Source: a bacterium 1XD8-76
Lineage (GTDB): Bacteria; Bacillota; Clostridia; Lachnospirales; Lachnospiraceae
Direction of reading: 5' to 3'
Assembly: GCA_003611955.1 (NCBI GenBank)
Contig: RAZE01000009.1
Coordinates: forward strand, 1-64,000
Length of the DNA stretch: 64,000 nt
The notes under the pieces: generated by a model
What the model was told of the DNA's origin: nothing
Seen by the model: only the letters and a program-made list of their open reading frames with translations
The model's database searches: none
Shown here: piece after piece, positions 7,310 through 16,388 of the stretch
How the letters are laid out: each line of letters starts with the position of its first letter
How positions within the stretch are numbered: position 1 is the first letter of the stretch
Translations under genes and position numbers: made by a program

Positions 7310-9472
7310 ATGAAGAATAAAATATATCCGATTAACTGTGCAGTTATACTTTCGCAGTCTGACAATGAAATTGTGTTCCGGGCATTTTCAGGTGAACTGT
7401 GGAAGTTTAAATTACACATACCAATGATTGTAGAACTGGTCAGAAAGAGCACCGGAGCTGTTTCTGCTGAAAGAATTGCGGCTGTTGTCTCCCGGGAAAC
7501 CAATATTCCGGAGGCGGTTGTGACAGAAGCGATAGATGAACTGATAACAAGCGGGATACTTGTGGATTCTCACAAGCAGCTTTTGCTGTATCATACATTG
7601 ACCTGTAACCCGCCCAGGTATCCTTCCGTCCTTTCTTTTTCCGAGCTTGAGGAACTGACACAGACAAGGCCGGATTATATGGCAGGAGAACCGGTTGCAG
7701 TATACAAAGATGCTGCTGAGCTGCGGCTGTCTTTTTTTGATTTACTGCAGAAGAGGCATTCCTGTCGGGATTTTCTGGAGTCACCGGTCGAAGCGGAAAA
7801 ACTGTTTGCAATATGCAGAGCTTCATACGGATATCAGTTAAAGCCTGTGGCGTCAGCAGGCGGATTGTTTCCACTGTCAATATATTTTATTAATCGTATA
7901 GATTCGAAAGAGTTGCCTGCCGGCGTGTATCAGTATGATCCCAAAAGAGAAGAATTATGGCAGCTCAGCAGGGAGTTTGACCTGGAAACGATTCGGTATG
8001 CACTCAATGATGAGGATTGCATTTTTGGGGCGCCCTGCATTTTCTTTGTCTGTGGAGATCTCGGCAGACATATGAAAAAGTATTCTAATGCGGGATACAG
8101 ATATTCTCTTTTGGAAGCAGGACATGCAGTACAGAACATGACATTGGCAGTGGGGGAATTGGGACTTGGCGGTGTGGAGTATGGAGGATTTTGTGATGAA
8201 GCAGTAAAGGCTCTGTTTCAAATGCCGGAAGACGTATTTCCATTGGCGTGTTATGCAACAGGGTACGAAGATTTCGAGAATGGACGATTCAAATATTTTA
8301 GTGAAAAGGATCGGATAAAGCGTATCGCAGAGAAGGTTGTCCGCAATGAAAAATTTGACATCAGTCCGTTTCTGATAGATGATAAGCGTTTTAAAAACTC
8401 AAATATGCGTGTTGTAGTATCGGGATTTAAAGATGAGCGGGGACTTCAGGAATATGGTACGGGAATAGCTTCCACTTATGGTGCGGCCTATGTAAAATCT
8501 GTTATGGAGGCCTATGAACGATATATTTTAAGTTACAGGCGCTTTGACCTGCTGGAGCGTGCGGATAAACTGGATGGAGAATACTTAGACCCGACTGAGT
8601 ATGCTCCGTATTCGGATAAACAGATACAGATGTGCGGCTTACGCAGATTCAGTGTGGAAAATATTGTCGAGTGGCTGTGCGGTTATAACATGGCAGGTGA
8701 ATGTGTATACATTCCGGCGGATTTATGTTATGATGTAATGCGGAAGGGCAAAGAACCATATCACATGGCAAATACCAGCGGGTGTGCGGCACATTTTGAT
8801 CTGGAAGCGGCGAAAAATGCGGCCCTGCTTGAACTGGTTGAGAGAGATGCTATAGTGAGAAGCTGGCTATATCAGCAGACGCCATATCAGCTTGGGGCGA
8901 AAGAATTTCCGGAAAAAGTGAGGAGGAGGAAAGAACAGTATGAAAGGGACGGCATATCAATATTTGTTCTATTGCTTCCCAGCGATTATGCATATGCTGT
9001 ATTGACATGTTCGGTCAAGGATTCCGCACCGCCCTATTTTGTGTCCGGAGCGGCTGCTTCGTTCTCTTCCGTGTCAGAGGCAATCCAAAAGGCATTCGAT
9101 GAGTGGGAAGTATCTTATATATTAGACGGGACAGCGGAGAAATCGAGAATTATAACACCGGAAGAGGTTATTTCCCCGAAAGATCATGGTGATCTGTACA
9201 GATACACGAATTATAACAGTAAGATTGCATATTTGCTGCAGGGGCAGCGAGTGGAAGCTGATGAAGTATATGTAAGGCAGCTTGGAAACATATCCGCTCT
9301 TTCTCCCGTATTTCTGAATTATCATGGATTTGTGGATAATGTCCATGTAGTAAGAGCTTTTTCAAAAGAATTAATTCCTATAAATTTTGGACATGGAATG
9401 GATTTTTTTGAGCATTCAAGGGTCGACAAAGAATTGCTGGAAGAGATTAACTTTCCGCATTTTTTTGCATAA
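7310..9472 (+). CDS. fused RRE-like / SagB-type dehydrogenase / YcaO cyclodehydratase
   Basis: A 720-residue RiPP enzyme in three parts. Residues about 1-110 form a small winged-helix-like domain that may bind the precursor leader, as RRE domains do. Residues about 120-335 are a SagB/McbC-type flavin dehydrogenase: RHSCRDF (149-155), KKY (256-258, the usual catalytic Lys-Tyr) and EAGHAVQNM. Residues about 360-720 are a YcaO domain: GTGIASTYGAAYVKSVMEAY with E400 and E403, then NTSGCAAHFDLEAAKN (488-503) and ELVERDA, the ATP/Mg-binding set. YcaO cyclises Cys to thiazoline using ATP; SagB oxidises it to thiazole. The E1-like C protein usually required is absent, so the N-terminal domain may stand in for it. 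The C-terminus ends FPHFFA, not the PxPxP tail of many YcaO proteins. The precursor gene is 51 bases downstream. Confidence 0.9.
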   Translation: MKNKIYPINCAVILSQSDNEIVFRAFSGELWKFKLHIPMIVELVRKSTGAVSAERIAAVVSRETNIPEAVVTEAIDELITSGILVDSHKQLLLYHTLTCNPPRYPSVLSFSELEELTQTRPDYMAGEPVAVYKDAAELRLSFFDLLQKRHSCRDFLESPVEAEKLFAICRASYGYQLKPVASAGGLFPLSIYFINRIDSKELPAGVYQYDPKREELWQLSREFDLETIRYALNDEDCIFGAPCIFFVCGDLGRHMKKYSNAGYRYSLLEAGHAVQNMTLAVGELGLGGVEYGGFCDEAVKALFQMPEDVFPLACYATGYEDFENGRFKYFSEKDRIKRIAEKVVRNEKFDISPFLIDDKRFKNSNMRVVVSGFKDERGLQEYGTGIASTYGAAYVKSVMEAYERYILSYRRFDLLERADKLDGEYLDPTEYAPYSDKQIQMCGLRRFSVENIVEWLCGYNMAGECVYIPADLCYDVMRKGKEPYHMANTSGCAAHFDLEAAKNAALLELVERDAIVRSWLYQQTPYQLGAKEFPEKVRRRKEQYERDGISIFVLLLPSDYAYAVLTCSVKDSAPPYFVSGAAASFSSVSEAIQKAFDEWEVSYILDGTAEKSRIITPEEVISPKDHGDLYRYTNYNSKIAYLLQGQRVEADEVYVRQLGNISALSPVFLNYHGFVDNVHVVRAFSKELIPINFGHGMDFFEHSRVDKELLEEINFPHFFA

Positions 9473-9523
9473 TATAAGGGTAAACTGGTTAAAACGAATA
9501 CCTGTAAAAGGGAGGAAAATAAT

Positions 9524-9724
9524 ATGGAAAAGAAACTGAAGGTCTTGGGCGATGTTGAGATTGTAAATGACAAGACAAATTTTGAACTGGAGAAAGGCTT
9601 TGGACAGTTTGCGTATTCTTACCAGGCATGCGGCGGCGGCGGCGGCTGTGGTGGCTGCGGCGGCGGCTGCGGTGGCTGCGGTGGCGGCTGTGGCGGCGGC
9701 AGATATATAGATACGGCGAAGTAA
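9524..9724 (+). CDS. Gly/Cys-rich linear azole peptide precursor
   Basis: ATG 9524 has a strong GGGAGG site 8 bases upstream, showing that this 66-residue ORF is real and not low-complexity noise. The leader (1-35) is charged and ends KGFGQFAYSYQA. The core holds six Cys (36, 42, 45, 49, 52, 56) in runs of Gly with no Ser, so full processing would give up to six thiazoles; the tail is RYIDTAK. The pattern resembles microcin B17, and the C-x-x spacing resembles heterocycloanthracin-type precursors. The adjacent SagB-YcaO fusion is the expected modifying enzyme. Cleavage site, exporter and target are unknown. The other strand reads as a meaningless poly-Pro ORF. Confidence 0.9.
   Translation: MEKKLKVLGDVEIVNDKTNFELEKGFGQFAYSYQACGGGGGCGGCGGGCGGCGGGCGGGRYIDTAK
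9629..9700 (+). repeat. Gly/Cys codon repeat in the precursor core
   Basis: GGY and TGY codons only, encoding two exact CGGCGGG heptads (9647-9667 and 9668-9688) flanked by a CGGGGG block and a final CGGG. Such a tract is prone to slippage, so core length and Cys count may vary between strains. Confidence 0.85.
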
Positions 9725-10237
9725 TTGAATTTGTACGATGAAGAGAACATTGGCCGGGGGATATACTGGGGACAGAAAAAGGTGGGTAAGAGGTATATTG
9801 CTTCTTTCTCATCTTTTTGTGTATAGTATGTAGAACCTGATAAACGTACGAAAATAGACACATGAATTCTTGTACATCTGGATGAAGTACTCGCATATTC
9901 AGATGTTGAGCTGTTTTATGGAGACCCTTTCCATCCTCAAAAGTTACCGGATAAATTCTGGTGGGATTTTGGATAAAGAATTTCCTTGTATATTCCCGCA
10001 CTGCATGCTATGATAGTTAGCGTAAAAGGAAATTTTATGGACAGCACAGGGCGGAAGCGAAAAAATGTGACGGGCTGCATGGGGAGCGGAAAAACATACC
10101 TGCTTCGGTTTATGTGCGGCAGGGCGCAGGAAAGTAACTTTTGTCCTGTGTTTTTTGAACGAAAGATATCTGGATTGTGAATATCTCGTGTGATAAAAGC
10201 GGCGGTTAACCGGAAGATGAGATGGAAGGAAAAAGAA
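9725..10237 (+). other. gap between azole-peptide operon and glycan locus
   Basis: There is no clear terminator after the precursor. Bases 9866-9976 form an open frame without a start codon (ends ...DPFHPQKLPDKFWWDFG) that reads like the tail of a lost gene, family unknown. A promoter follows at 9986-10014. The remainder shows nothing recognisable. Confidence 0.4.
9986..10014 (+). promoter_or_regulatory. promoter for the first glycan-locus operon
   Basis: TTGTAT (9986-9991), a 17-base spacer and TATGAT (10009-10014). It gives a leader of about 215 bases before the chosen start at 10238. It likely drives the three membrane-protein genes up to 14527. Confidence 0.55.
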
Positions 10238-11716
10238 GTGATTATGCTTTCTGTATTGCATTCAAAACAATCAAAAACAGCGTTGGGTATAATACTCGTC
10301 TTTTTAGTGATGGCTCTTATACCGCTGTTTGTCATTGCACATTTTAATTATCCGTGCAGTGATGATTTTGCGTTTGCGGAGGCCCTTTACAAGGGGATAA
10401 GCAGCGGCAATAGTTTTAGGGCTATATTGTACGGAGCATGGGAAGAATCTGTGCATTATTATAAGAACTGGCAGGGATGTTATTTTAACAATGTGCTCTC
10501 CTCCTTTGGGCTGGTAATCGCAGTTCCCCGATATTATTTTCTGGGAACTTATTTGATAATTATTTCATTTATAGCAGCAAGTATCAGTTTTTTCAGAACA
10601 ATTACTTATCGAGTATGCAAATGGGATTCCGAAATTTCGTGGATTTGTACGGTGCTTATTACCGCAATGCAGATTTTATATGTGCCGTATCCATCAGAAG
10701 GCTTCTATTGGTATGTGGGTGCTTCTGTGTATACATTGGCTTATGCATTGCTTTTATTCTTAGGTATTACACTAATTATTTTTTATTCCAATAAAAAGCG
10801 GAGCATCCGAATCTTATCCGGATTAGCGGCTTTATTATCGACATTTATGATCGGGGGAAGCAACTATGCGACCGGCCTGCTGACGGCAGAACTTCTCGTG
10901 CTTGCTTTTTTGTGGATGCTTATGCGGAAGAAGAAGTGCCTTTTTTTAGGTATTGTCTCAGTTGAATATCTGATTTGTTTTGTATATTTCAATGCGCTTG
11001 CACCAAGCAATGCGGGAAGAATGGGAGCAGTGGAAAGTCTCGGCGTCATCGGCAGTATCCTTGCCTCTCTGAAACAGGGAGCGGTCTTTTTGAAGGAATG
11101 GTTCCGCCTGCCGGTACTTTTCTTTTTGGCGGCGGTACTTGTGCTGGGGGCTTATCAGGTGTCCAGGATGGATTTTTCTTTCCGCCTGCCCGGGTTGGTG
11201 ACGGTGCTCTCTTTCGGCCTGTTCTGTTCCATGATGACGCCACCCTTTTTTGCTGGGGCAACCTGGGGGCCGGGGCGTCTGATCAACTTGATTTATTTCA
11301 GCTACTATTTTCTTTTGGCGGGAAATCTGCTATATTGGACAGGATGGGCTTCCCATAAATACGAAAAATTTTGTTCATTTACCCAAAAGGAAATAAAAGT
11401 GTTGCCCGTAGTGCTCTGCTTTTTGGTATCGCTGGTAATCTGCCTGAAAATATACGGCCTGCAGTCCACTAACAGCAGCAGTGCATTGTTGTCTCTTGCG
11501 AAGGGGGAGGCGGCGCTGTATTTGGGGGAAAACGAAGCCCGCTGGGAAATTTATGAGGATGACGCTGTTAAAAACGCGGAAGTGGAAGATTTTTCTGTAA
11601 AACCGTATGTACTGTATCATGATGATATCACAGAGGATGAGACGGATTGGAGAAACAGTGCGGTGGCAAACTTTTTTGGGAAAGATTCGGTCAGATTAGT
11701 AAGACAGGAAGAATAG
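10238..11716 (+). CDS. DUF6056 family multi-pass membrane protein
   Basis: Start GTG 10238 is chosen because GGAAGGA ends 7 bases upstream; ATG 10244 is close and the frame is open to 10190. The product has about 492 residues and 10-12 membrane helices. The signature FNYPCSDDFAF with an Asp pair sits in the first large outer loop, as in GT-C glycosyltransferases, followed by KNWQG, GGSNYATG and WGPGRLINLIYF. A paralogue (16425-17915) shares these blocks. It is presumed to transfer a sugar from a lipid carrier on the outer membrane face, but the family is uncharacterised. It is the first gene of an operon with the next two. Confidence 0.75.
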   Translation: MIMLSVLHSKQSKTALGIILVFLVMALIPLFVIAHFNYPCSDDFAFAEALYKGISSGNSFRAILYGAWEESVHYYKNWQGCYFNNVLSSFGLVIAVPRYYFLGTYLIIISFIAASISFFRTITYRVCKWDSEISWICTVLITAMQILYVPYPSEGFYWYVGASVYTLAYALLLFLGITLIIFYSNKKRSIRILSGLAALLSTFMIGGSNYATGLLTAELLVLAFLWMLMRKKKCLFLGIVSVEYLICFVYFNALAPSNAGRMGAVESLGVIGSILASLKQGAVFLKEWFRLPVLFFLAAVLVLGAYQVSRMDFSFRLPGLVTVLSFGLFCSMMTPPFFAGATWGPGRLINLIYFSYYFLLAGNLLYWTGWASHKYEKFCSFTQKEIKVLPVVLCFLVSLVICLKIYGLQSTNSSSALLSLAKGEAALYLGENEARWEIYEDDAVKNAEVEDFSVKPYVLYHDDITEDETDWRNSAVANFFGKDSVRLVRQEE

Positions 11717-13465
11717 ATGCTGAAAGAATTGTGTCAGGATAAAAAGAAAAAATATATCATACTCTTTTTGACAGCAGGAAGTTTTCTGGCAGCGCTGAAG
11801 TGTATTTTTGTGAGCCTGCAGATGGATGAGGAATACGCGGTCAGTCTTTCTTACCGCCTCCTTCGAGGGGACAGGCTTTTTGCACAGATATGGGATCCCC
11901 ATCAGACATCGGCATTTCTGATGGAGTTTCTGATGTGGGTTTATATAAAGCTGTTTCATACGACGACAGGCGTTGTAGTCTGGGTCAGGCTTGCCGGTGT
12001 GCTGATCCAGCTGGGAATATCCTGTTATCTGTACCGGGTGCTTTGCTGTATTCTCGAGCCGGAACACAGCTTTTATCTGGCGGCGATCTATTTTAATCTG
12101 TTGCCGAAAACATATGTAATGCCGGAATTCTCCAACATGATGACGTGGGGATTGACGCTGCTGTTGTTTAGCTTTTTTCGTCTGGCGAAACTGCAGGGAA
12201 GAATCCCGGGAAGAGAACAAGATGATTTGCGGACGGAAGGGATCAGTTGGAGCCGGAAAATGGCGTTTGCGGCTGTGGAAGCGGGAGTATGGCTTTCCTT
12301 TACGGTGCTTTCCTATCCCTCCTGTTTGTTGCTGTTTCCTTTTCTATTATGGTATTTGGCAAGATATGATGCTTTTAAGAAAAAAACGATCAGCTTATTC
12401 GCCGGAACCTGTATAGCATTGGGCAGTGTGTATATGGCATATCTGTTCAGCTATATGTCATTATCGGAGCTGCTCGCCAATATTCGAAGCCTGATCGCTT
12501 CCAATGGGTACCACAGTACCGGGATTTTAGGGAAATGCCAGATCTACGCCGGAAACCTGTTGCCGCTGCTGCTGTTTGGTACAGGCTATCTTTTGACGGC
12601 GATTATAGTGTATAAAATATACAAGGGCATAAAGGGGAGACTTACTTTTTTCTATATTTTGCTGATGACATCCTTTGCGTTGATGTTCCTGCACTGGATT
12701 CTCATGCTCTGGGAGTATGAGCGCTCCTATCCTTACACGGTGTATTTCTTTTTGTTTGGCATTGCTTTTTATTGCGTGGGAAAGCTGCCGGAGAATGTGA
12801 AAGAGATGGCAAAGCTCTGGCTGGGAGCCAATGTGGTGATGTATGTTGCCATTCTGGTGCTCACGAATCTGACACTTTTTACGTCGATCAAGTATCTGCT
12901 CACCGGAGTGGTCATGAGTGCGGCGGTGCTGTTGATCTGCACGAAGGAAAGAGAGCCGGAGGTCTTTCAAAAGTTTGCAGGATGGTTTTTGATCGTCTGG
13001 TGTTTCGTGGCTGTTTTTATAAAGGGCTGGGCGTATACGGATAACGACGGTCTGATGAAGAACGTTACCTGTGTTGGGAATATTATCTCGGTGGGCCCGG
13101 GAAAAGGGATCGTTACAGAGTATATGCAGGGCTATATGGCAGAGTGCAGCAGGGAGGAATTTCAGACCTATATAGAACCGGGGGAGAGTCTGCTGGCGTT
13201 GGACACCAATACGATCTGCTATATGTATCAGGATGTGAATATCGGTTCCTGTACGACGATCTGTACCCCGACGTTTGATGAAACGCTGTTAGATTACTGG
13301 AAACGGAATCCGGACAAATATCCGGATGTGATCGCGGTGATGTGCTGGTATGGAGAGCTGCAGTGGGATCAGGACAGCTGGATCATGCACTGGATCGAGG
13401 AGGAATTTGGGGCGACACAGGTGATCGACGGAAAATATTTTCGTTATTATATCAGGAGACCTTAG
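11717..13465 (+). CDS. GT39-like (ArnT/PMT-type) membrane glycosyltransferase
   Basis: A 582-residue protein starting on the base after the previous stop, so translation is likely coupled. It has about 11 membrane helices. The first outer loop carries MDEEYAVSLSYRLLRGDRLF and then WDPHQTSAF, the arrangement (acidic pair, then a His/Gln loop) found in dolichol- or undecaprenyl-phosphate-sugar-dependent GT-C enzymes. A soluble tail of about 120 residues (from GKGIVTEYMQG) follows the last helices. The donor would be a polyprenyl-phosphate sugar; acceptor and sugar cannot be told. Confidence 0.7.
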   Translation: MLKELCQDKKKKYIILFLTAGSFLAALKCIFVSLQMDEEYAVSLSYRLLRGDRLFAQIWDPHQTSAFLMEFLMWVYIKLFHTTTGVVVWVRLAGVLIQLGISCYLYRVLCCILEPEHSFYLAAIYFNLLPKTYVMPEFSNMMTWGLTLLLFSFFRLAKLQGRIPGREQDDLRTEGISWSRKMAFAAVEAGVWLSFTVLSYPSCLLLFPFLLWYLARYDAFKKKTISLFAGTCIALGSVYMAYLFSYMSLSELLANIRSLIASNGYHSTGILGKCQIYAGNLLPLLLFGTGYLLTAIIVYKIYKGIKGRLTFFYILLMTSFALMFLHWILMLWEYERSYPYTVYFFLFGIAFYCVGKLPENVKEMAKLWLGANVVMYVAILVLTNLTLFTSIKYLLTGVVMSAAVLLICTKEREPEVFQKFAGWFLIVWCFVAVFIKGWAYTDNDGLMKNVTCVGNIISVGPGKGIVTEYMQGYMAECSREEFQTYIEPGESLLALDTNTICYMYQDVNIGSCTTICTPTFDETLLDYWKRNPDKYPDVIAVMCWYGELQWDQDSWIMHWIEEEFGATQVIDGKYFRYYIRRP

Positions 13466-13468
13466 GGC

Positions 13469-14527
13469 ATGGGAGAGAAAAAGACTTCCGGTTATCAACT
13501 TTATATAGATGTTCTGCGCATCGTCGCCTGCTTCAGCGTTATCATGCTGCACACGTCCGCGCAGGCCTGGTATAGCCTGCCTGTGGAGAGCGGCGGCTTT
13601 CAGATCGCCAATTCCTATGACGCGCTGTTCCGGTTCGGCGTGCCTGTGTTTGTGATGATCAGCGGGGCATTGTTTCTGGCGCCGGAGAGAAAGGTGGAGA
13701 TGCGTAAGCTGTACAGTCACAATATACTGCGGCTGGCGATTTTGTATATTTTCTGGTCCTGCCTGTACGGTTTGAAGGACTGCATGGGATTCGGGCTGTC
13801 GAACCTGGGGTGGAAGGATATAGCGAGGGAGATGATTCTCGGGAGATACCATCTGTGGTTTTTGCCGATGATCGTTGGAATTTATGTGTTGTTGCCCGTG
13901 TTGAAGTCATGGGTGGAACATGCGGCGAAAAAGAATATAGAATATTTTCTGGTGCTTTTTTTTCTGTGCCAGATCCTGTGCGAGACGATCCGGGCGATCC
14001 GTCCTTCCAATATGTTAAACTATGTACTGAATCTCTTTCAGCCGGAGATGGTGTGCAGCTATCTGGGCTATTTTGTGCTGGGGTATTATCTGGTGCACAT
14101 AGGAGTCGATAAAAGATGGCATAGGTTCATCTGCATGGGGGCATTGCCTGGAGGCATTCTGAACGTCCTGCTGGGAAATTACCTGGCGCAGAGGGCGGGG
14201 GAGCCCACCGGGGCGATCTATGACAGCTTTGGCGCGTTTACGGCGCTTATTTCCGTGGCGCTTGTGATTCTGATAAAAGAGATTTTCGTTGGGAAAGTAT
14301 GGGGAAAAAGAACGGAAAAGATTATCCATGAAATGTCGGCGGCGACGCTTGGCATTTATGTGATGCATGTGGGACTGATAGAAATTCTGGAACCCCGCGG
14401 AATCCACAGCCAGATGATGCCTCTCATTCTGGGGATACCGTGCCTTGCGGTAATCTGCTTTGTTGTCTGCTTTTTGATAAGCGCGGTGGTGCGGCGTGTC
14501 CCGGTGATAGGGAAATATATCTGTTGA
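13469..14527 (+). CDS. acyltransferase-3 family membrane protein
   Basis: A 352-residue protein with about ten helices and the family N-terminus YIDVLRIVACFSVIMLHTSA, where the His is the expected catalytic residue, followed by MISGALFL and WFLPMIVGIY. Such proteins (OafA/WecH/NodX) move acetyl or succinyl groups across the membrane onto surface sugars. A ribosome site (AGGAG) lies inside the end of the previous gene, 3 bases of spacing separating the two genes. It is likely the last gene of this operon; the next gene is on the other strand and no terminator is evident between them. Confidence 0.85.
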   Translation: MGEKKTSGYQLYIDVLRIVACFSVIMLHTSAQAWYSLPVESGGFQIANSYDALFRFGVPVFVMISGALFLAPERKVEMRKLYSHNILRLAILYIFWSCLYGLKDCMGFGLSNLGWKDIAREMILGRYHLWFLPMIVGIYVLLPVLKSWVEHAAKKNIEYFLVLFFLCQILCETIRAIRPSNMLNYVLNLFQPEMVCSYLGYFVLGYYLVHIGVDKRWHRFICMGALPGGILNVLLGNYLAQRAGEPTGAIYDSFGAFTALISVALVILIKEIFVGKVWGKRTEKIIHEMSAATLGIYVMHVGLIEILEPRGIHSQMMPLILGIPCLAVICFVVCFLISAVVRRVPVIGKYIC

Positions 14528-14566
14528 CATATTTTATCCGGGAGTTATGGCCTCATTGGAAGGAGT

Positions 14567-16345
14567 TCACTCCACGGCGTAGACATAAATATGATACCAG
14601 CTTTTTTCCGTCTCGAAGGGAGGTTCCCGCAGAAGGGAGAGCCCCATCTCCTCCGCATTCATCAGATAGGCGGCGGAAAAGACATACTGGCAGTTCATTT
14701 CTTTTAACTTATCTGTATTCAGATCGAGATCGTAGATCACACTGTTCCATTTTTTCTCGAAAGTATAGTAGTTTGCCTGCTCTGCGGTGGTGATATAGCA
14801 GCGGTTTCCCCAGTTGTCAAAGAGATACCGCACATAGTCGTTTTTGTTTAGCTCCCCTTCCATGATTTGACGGAAAGTGTGTTTGTATTCCAGAGGGTAA
14901 TTGTTGGAGTAACCGTCCAGGCAGTAAAATCCGTTGTAGGCCGCAGCGGCAGGGTAGATGCCGACGCTGACCACGCGGTAACTTTCCTGAGGCTTTCCGA
15001 TGGCCTCATCGATCTGGCTGAAAATATCTTCCGCAAAGAAGCTATCCCAGTCGAGGGCGTAATACTCATTCCCTTTCAACCATTTAGAAAGGTTCGGGCG
15101 AAGCGAACTGTAAAGCAGGACTGTGAGGCCCCAGATTCCCAGGATGACAAAGACGCAGCCGTATGTCACAATGGATTTCAGGCGAGAGCCGGTTGCTGCT
15201 TCTCTGCCAGGTTCGGTGAGAAAAGTGAGAAGGTATCCGGCAAGAGCGCACCATGCTGTCGGTAGCAGCCAGCAGATCCGGTCCAGATTGAAGGTTTTCA
15301 GAAGACCATCTGAGGCGTTTCGTATATCGGTGACAAAACTGCCGTGATAAAAGGCGTAAAACAGGCAGACAACAAAGATAAATAACAGAATTCCAGCCGC
15401 TTTTAGGCAGGGGGAGAGGGAACCTCTGAAACCGGGAACTTTCTTTTTGTCGACAAAGCGCAGGAGGGACAGGAGCAGACACAAAACGATCAGGAAAAAG
15501 AGGATCGTGTGATAGCTCTGGGCGTAGGATATACCTGTTCCGAAAGCCTCCCGGAAATAACTCCCAAAATCCTGCGGGGAGAGTACCATCTCCGTCTTGT
15601 GGCTGACATAAGTGTTCTCGGGGAAGAGAACCTGCCGGATCAGTCCCAGATTTGTGACAAGATAGGCGGACAGCAGCACGCTGAGAGAAGCCCAGGGATA
15701 CAGCGGCACTTTTTCGCGGGAGCGGATGGTTTTGATACTCTTCCAAACTGCAAAGAGGCCTGTGAGAAGCAGGCAGGCAAAACCGACCAGAACCAGGGAG
15801 GAGGAGACGCCGTAGAAAAGGATCAACAAGTAATATTTCCAGCGTGAGCCGGTGCCGGAGGACAGGGAAACTATCGCATAGCACAGCAGAGGCTGTCCCG
15901 GAATACACAGCCCGTATACAGGGTAAAAGGGCAGCAGCATAAAAATAACGGCAATGCCGAACGAGATAAATTCCTGCCCGGTAAGTCTTAATAAAAGCAG
16001 ATACATCCCGCTGAAGGCGATCAGGCAGATGATCCACTGGGAGAGCAGAAAGGCGGTAAACGGTTTCAGGAACACATAGAAAAGAACAAACAGCGGTGCG
16101 GGGGGAACGGCTCCCGCCGCTGGCAGCCCGTTCATGATCTCGGGATAGATGCGGATATCCGTAAACAGATATCTGGCGGTCAGCAGATAGCTGAAAAGCT
16201 CACCGTCCAGCTGATCATGGTAGGTGATGATGCTGCCGGTGCCAAGAACCAGATATGGTATCATAAAAAGACAGGAGAGAATAATACCTGTCACAAAATA
16301 GCAGTTTTTTTTATGCATGCTGTAAAAGGAAAATATCTTATTCAT
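14567..16345 (-). CDS. DUF6044-like multi-pass membrane protein
   Basis: About 592 residues, 11-12 membrane helices and a C-terminal outer domain of about 170 residues that includes YNGFYCLDGYSNNYPLEYKH and ends at YHIYVYAVE. The first outer loop reads ITYHDQLDGELFSYLL, an Asp-containing loop like that of GT-C enzymes. ATG 16345 is chosen because a consensus promoter ends just before it; an upstream in-frame ATG (16396, with GAGGT) is possible but lies inside the promoter. It is divergent from the DUF6056 gene. Presumed role in surface glycan assembly; the DUF assignment is from memory of the family's look. Confidence 0.6.
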   Translation of the reverse strand: MNKIFSFYSMHKKNCYFVTGIILSCLFMIPYLVLGTGSIITYHDQLDGELFSYLLTARYLFTDIRIYPEIMNGLPAAGAVPPAPLFVLFYVFLKPFTAFLLSQWIICLIAFSGMYLLLLRLTGQEFISFGIAVIFMLLPFYPVYGLCIPGQPLLCYAIVSLSSGTGSRWKYYLLILFYGVSSSLVLVGFACLLLTGLFAVWKSIKTIRSREKVPLYPWASLSVLLSAYLVTNLGLIRQVLFPENTYVSHKTEMVLSPQDFGSYFREAFGTGISYAQSYHTILFFLIVLCLLLSLLRFVDKKKVPGFRGSLSPCLKAAGILLFIFVVCLFYAFYHGSFVTDIRNASDGLLKTFNLDRICWLLPTAWCALAGYLLTFLTEPGREAATGSRLKSIVTYGCVFVILGIWGLTVLLYSSLRPNLSKWLKGNEYYALDWDSFFAEDIFSQIDEAIGKPQESYRVVSVGIYPAAAAYNGFYCLDGYSNNYPLEYKHTFRQIMEGELNKNDYVRYLFDNWGNRCYITTAEQANYYTFEKKWNSVIYDLDLNTDKLKEMNCQYVFSAAYLMNAEEMGLSLLREPPFETEKSWYHIYVYAVE

Positions 16346-16352
16346 AAGATTT

Positions 16353-16381
16353 ATATTAATAAGGAAAATAGGGAATGTCAA
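16353..16381 (-). promoter_or_regulatory. minus-strand promoter for the DUF6044-like gene
   Basis: On the minus strand TTGACA (16381-16376), a 17-base spacer and TAATAT (16358-16353). The predicted transcription start coincides with ATG 16345, so the mRNA may be leaderless. Confidence 0.6.
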
Positions 16382-16388
16382 CTCCCCC

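Noticed and set aside
9629..9700. Gly/Cys run as a mere low-complexity artefact
   Set aside because: A strong ribosome site, a plausible leader and the adjacent YcaO-SagB gene make a real precursor far more likely.
9619..9861. Minus-strand poly-Pro ORF across the precursor core
   Set aside because: Simply the complement of the Gly/Cys codon repeat; it has no ribosome site.
9986..10180. 64-codon ORF with a GSGKT-like stretch before the DUF6056 gene
   Set aside because: It overlaps the promoter and has no ribosome site; MGSGKTYL resembles a P-loop by chance with no ATPase fold around it.
15084..16037. Second minus-strand frame inside the DUF6044-like gene
   Set aside because: Same strand, shifted frame, Arg/Pro/Cys-rich; the other frame has proper membrane helices.
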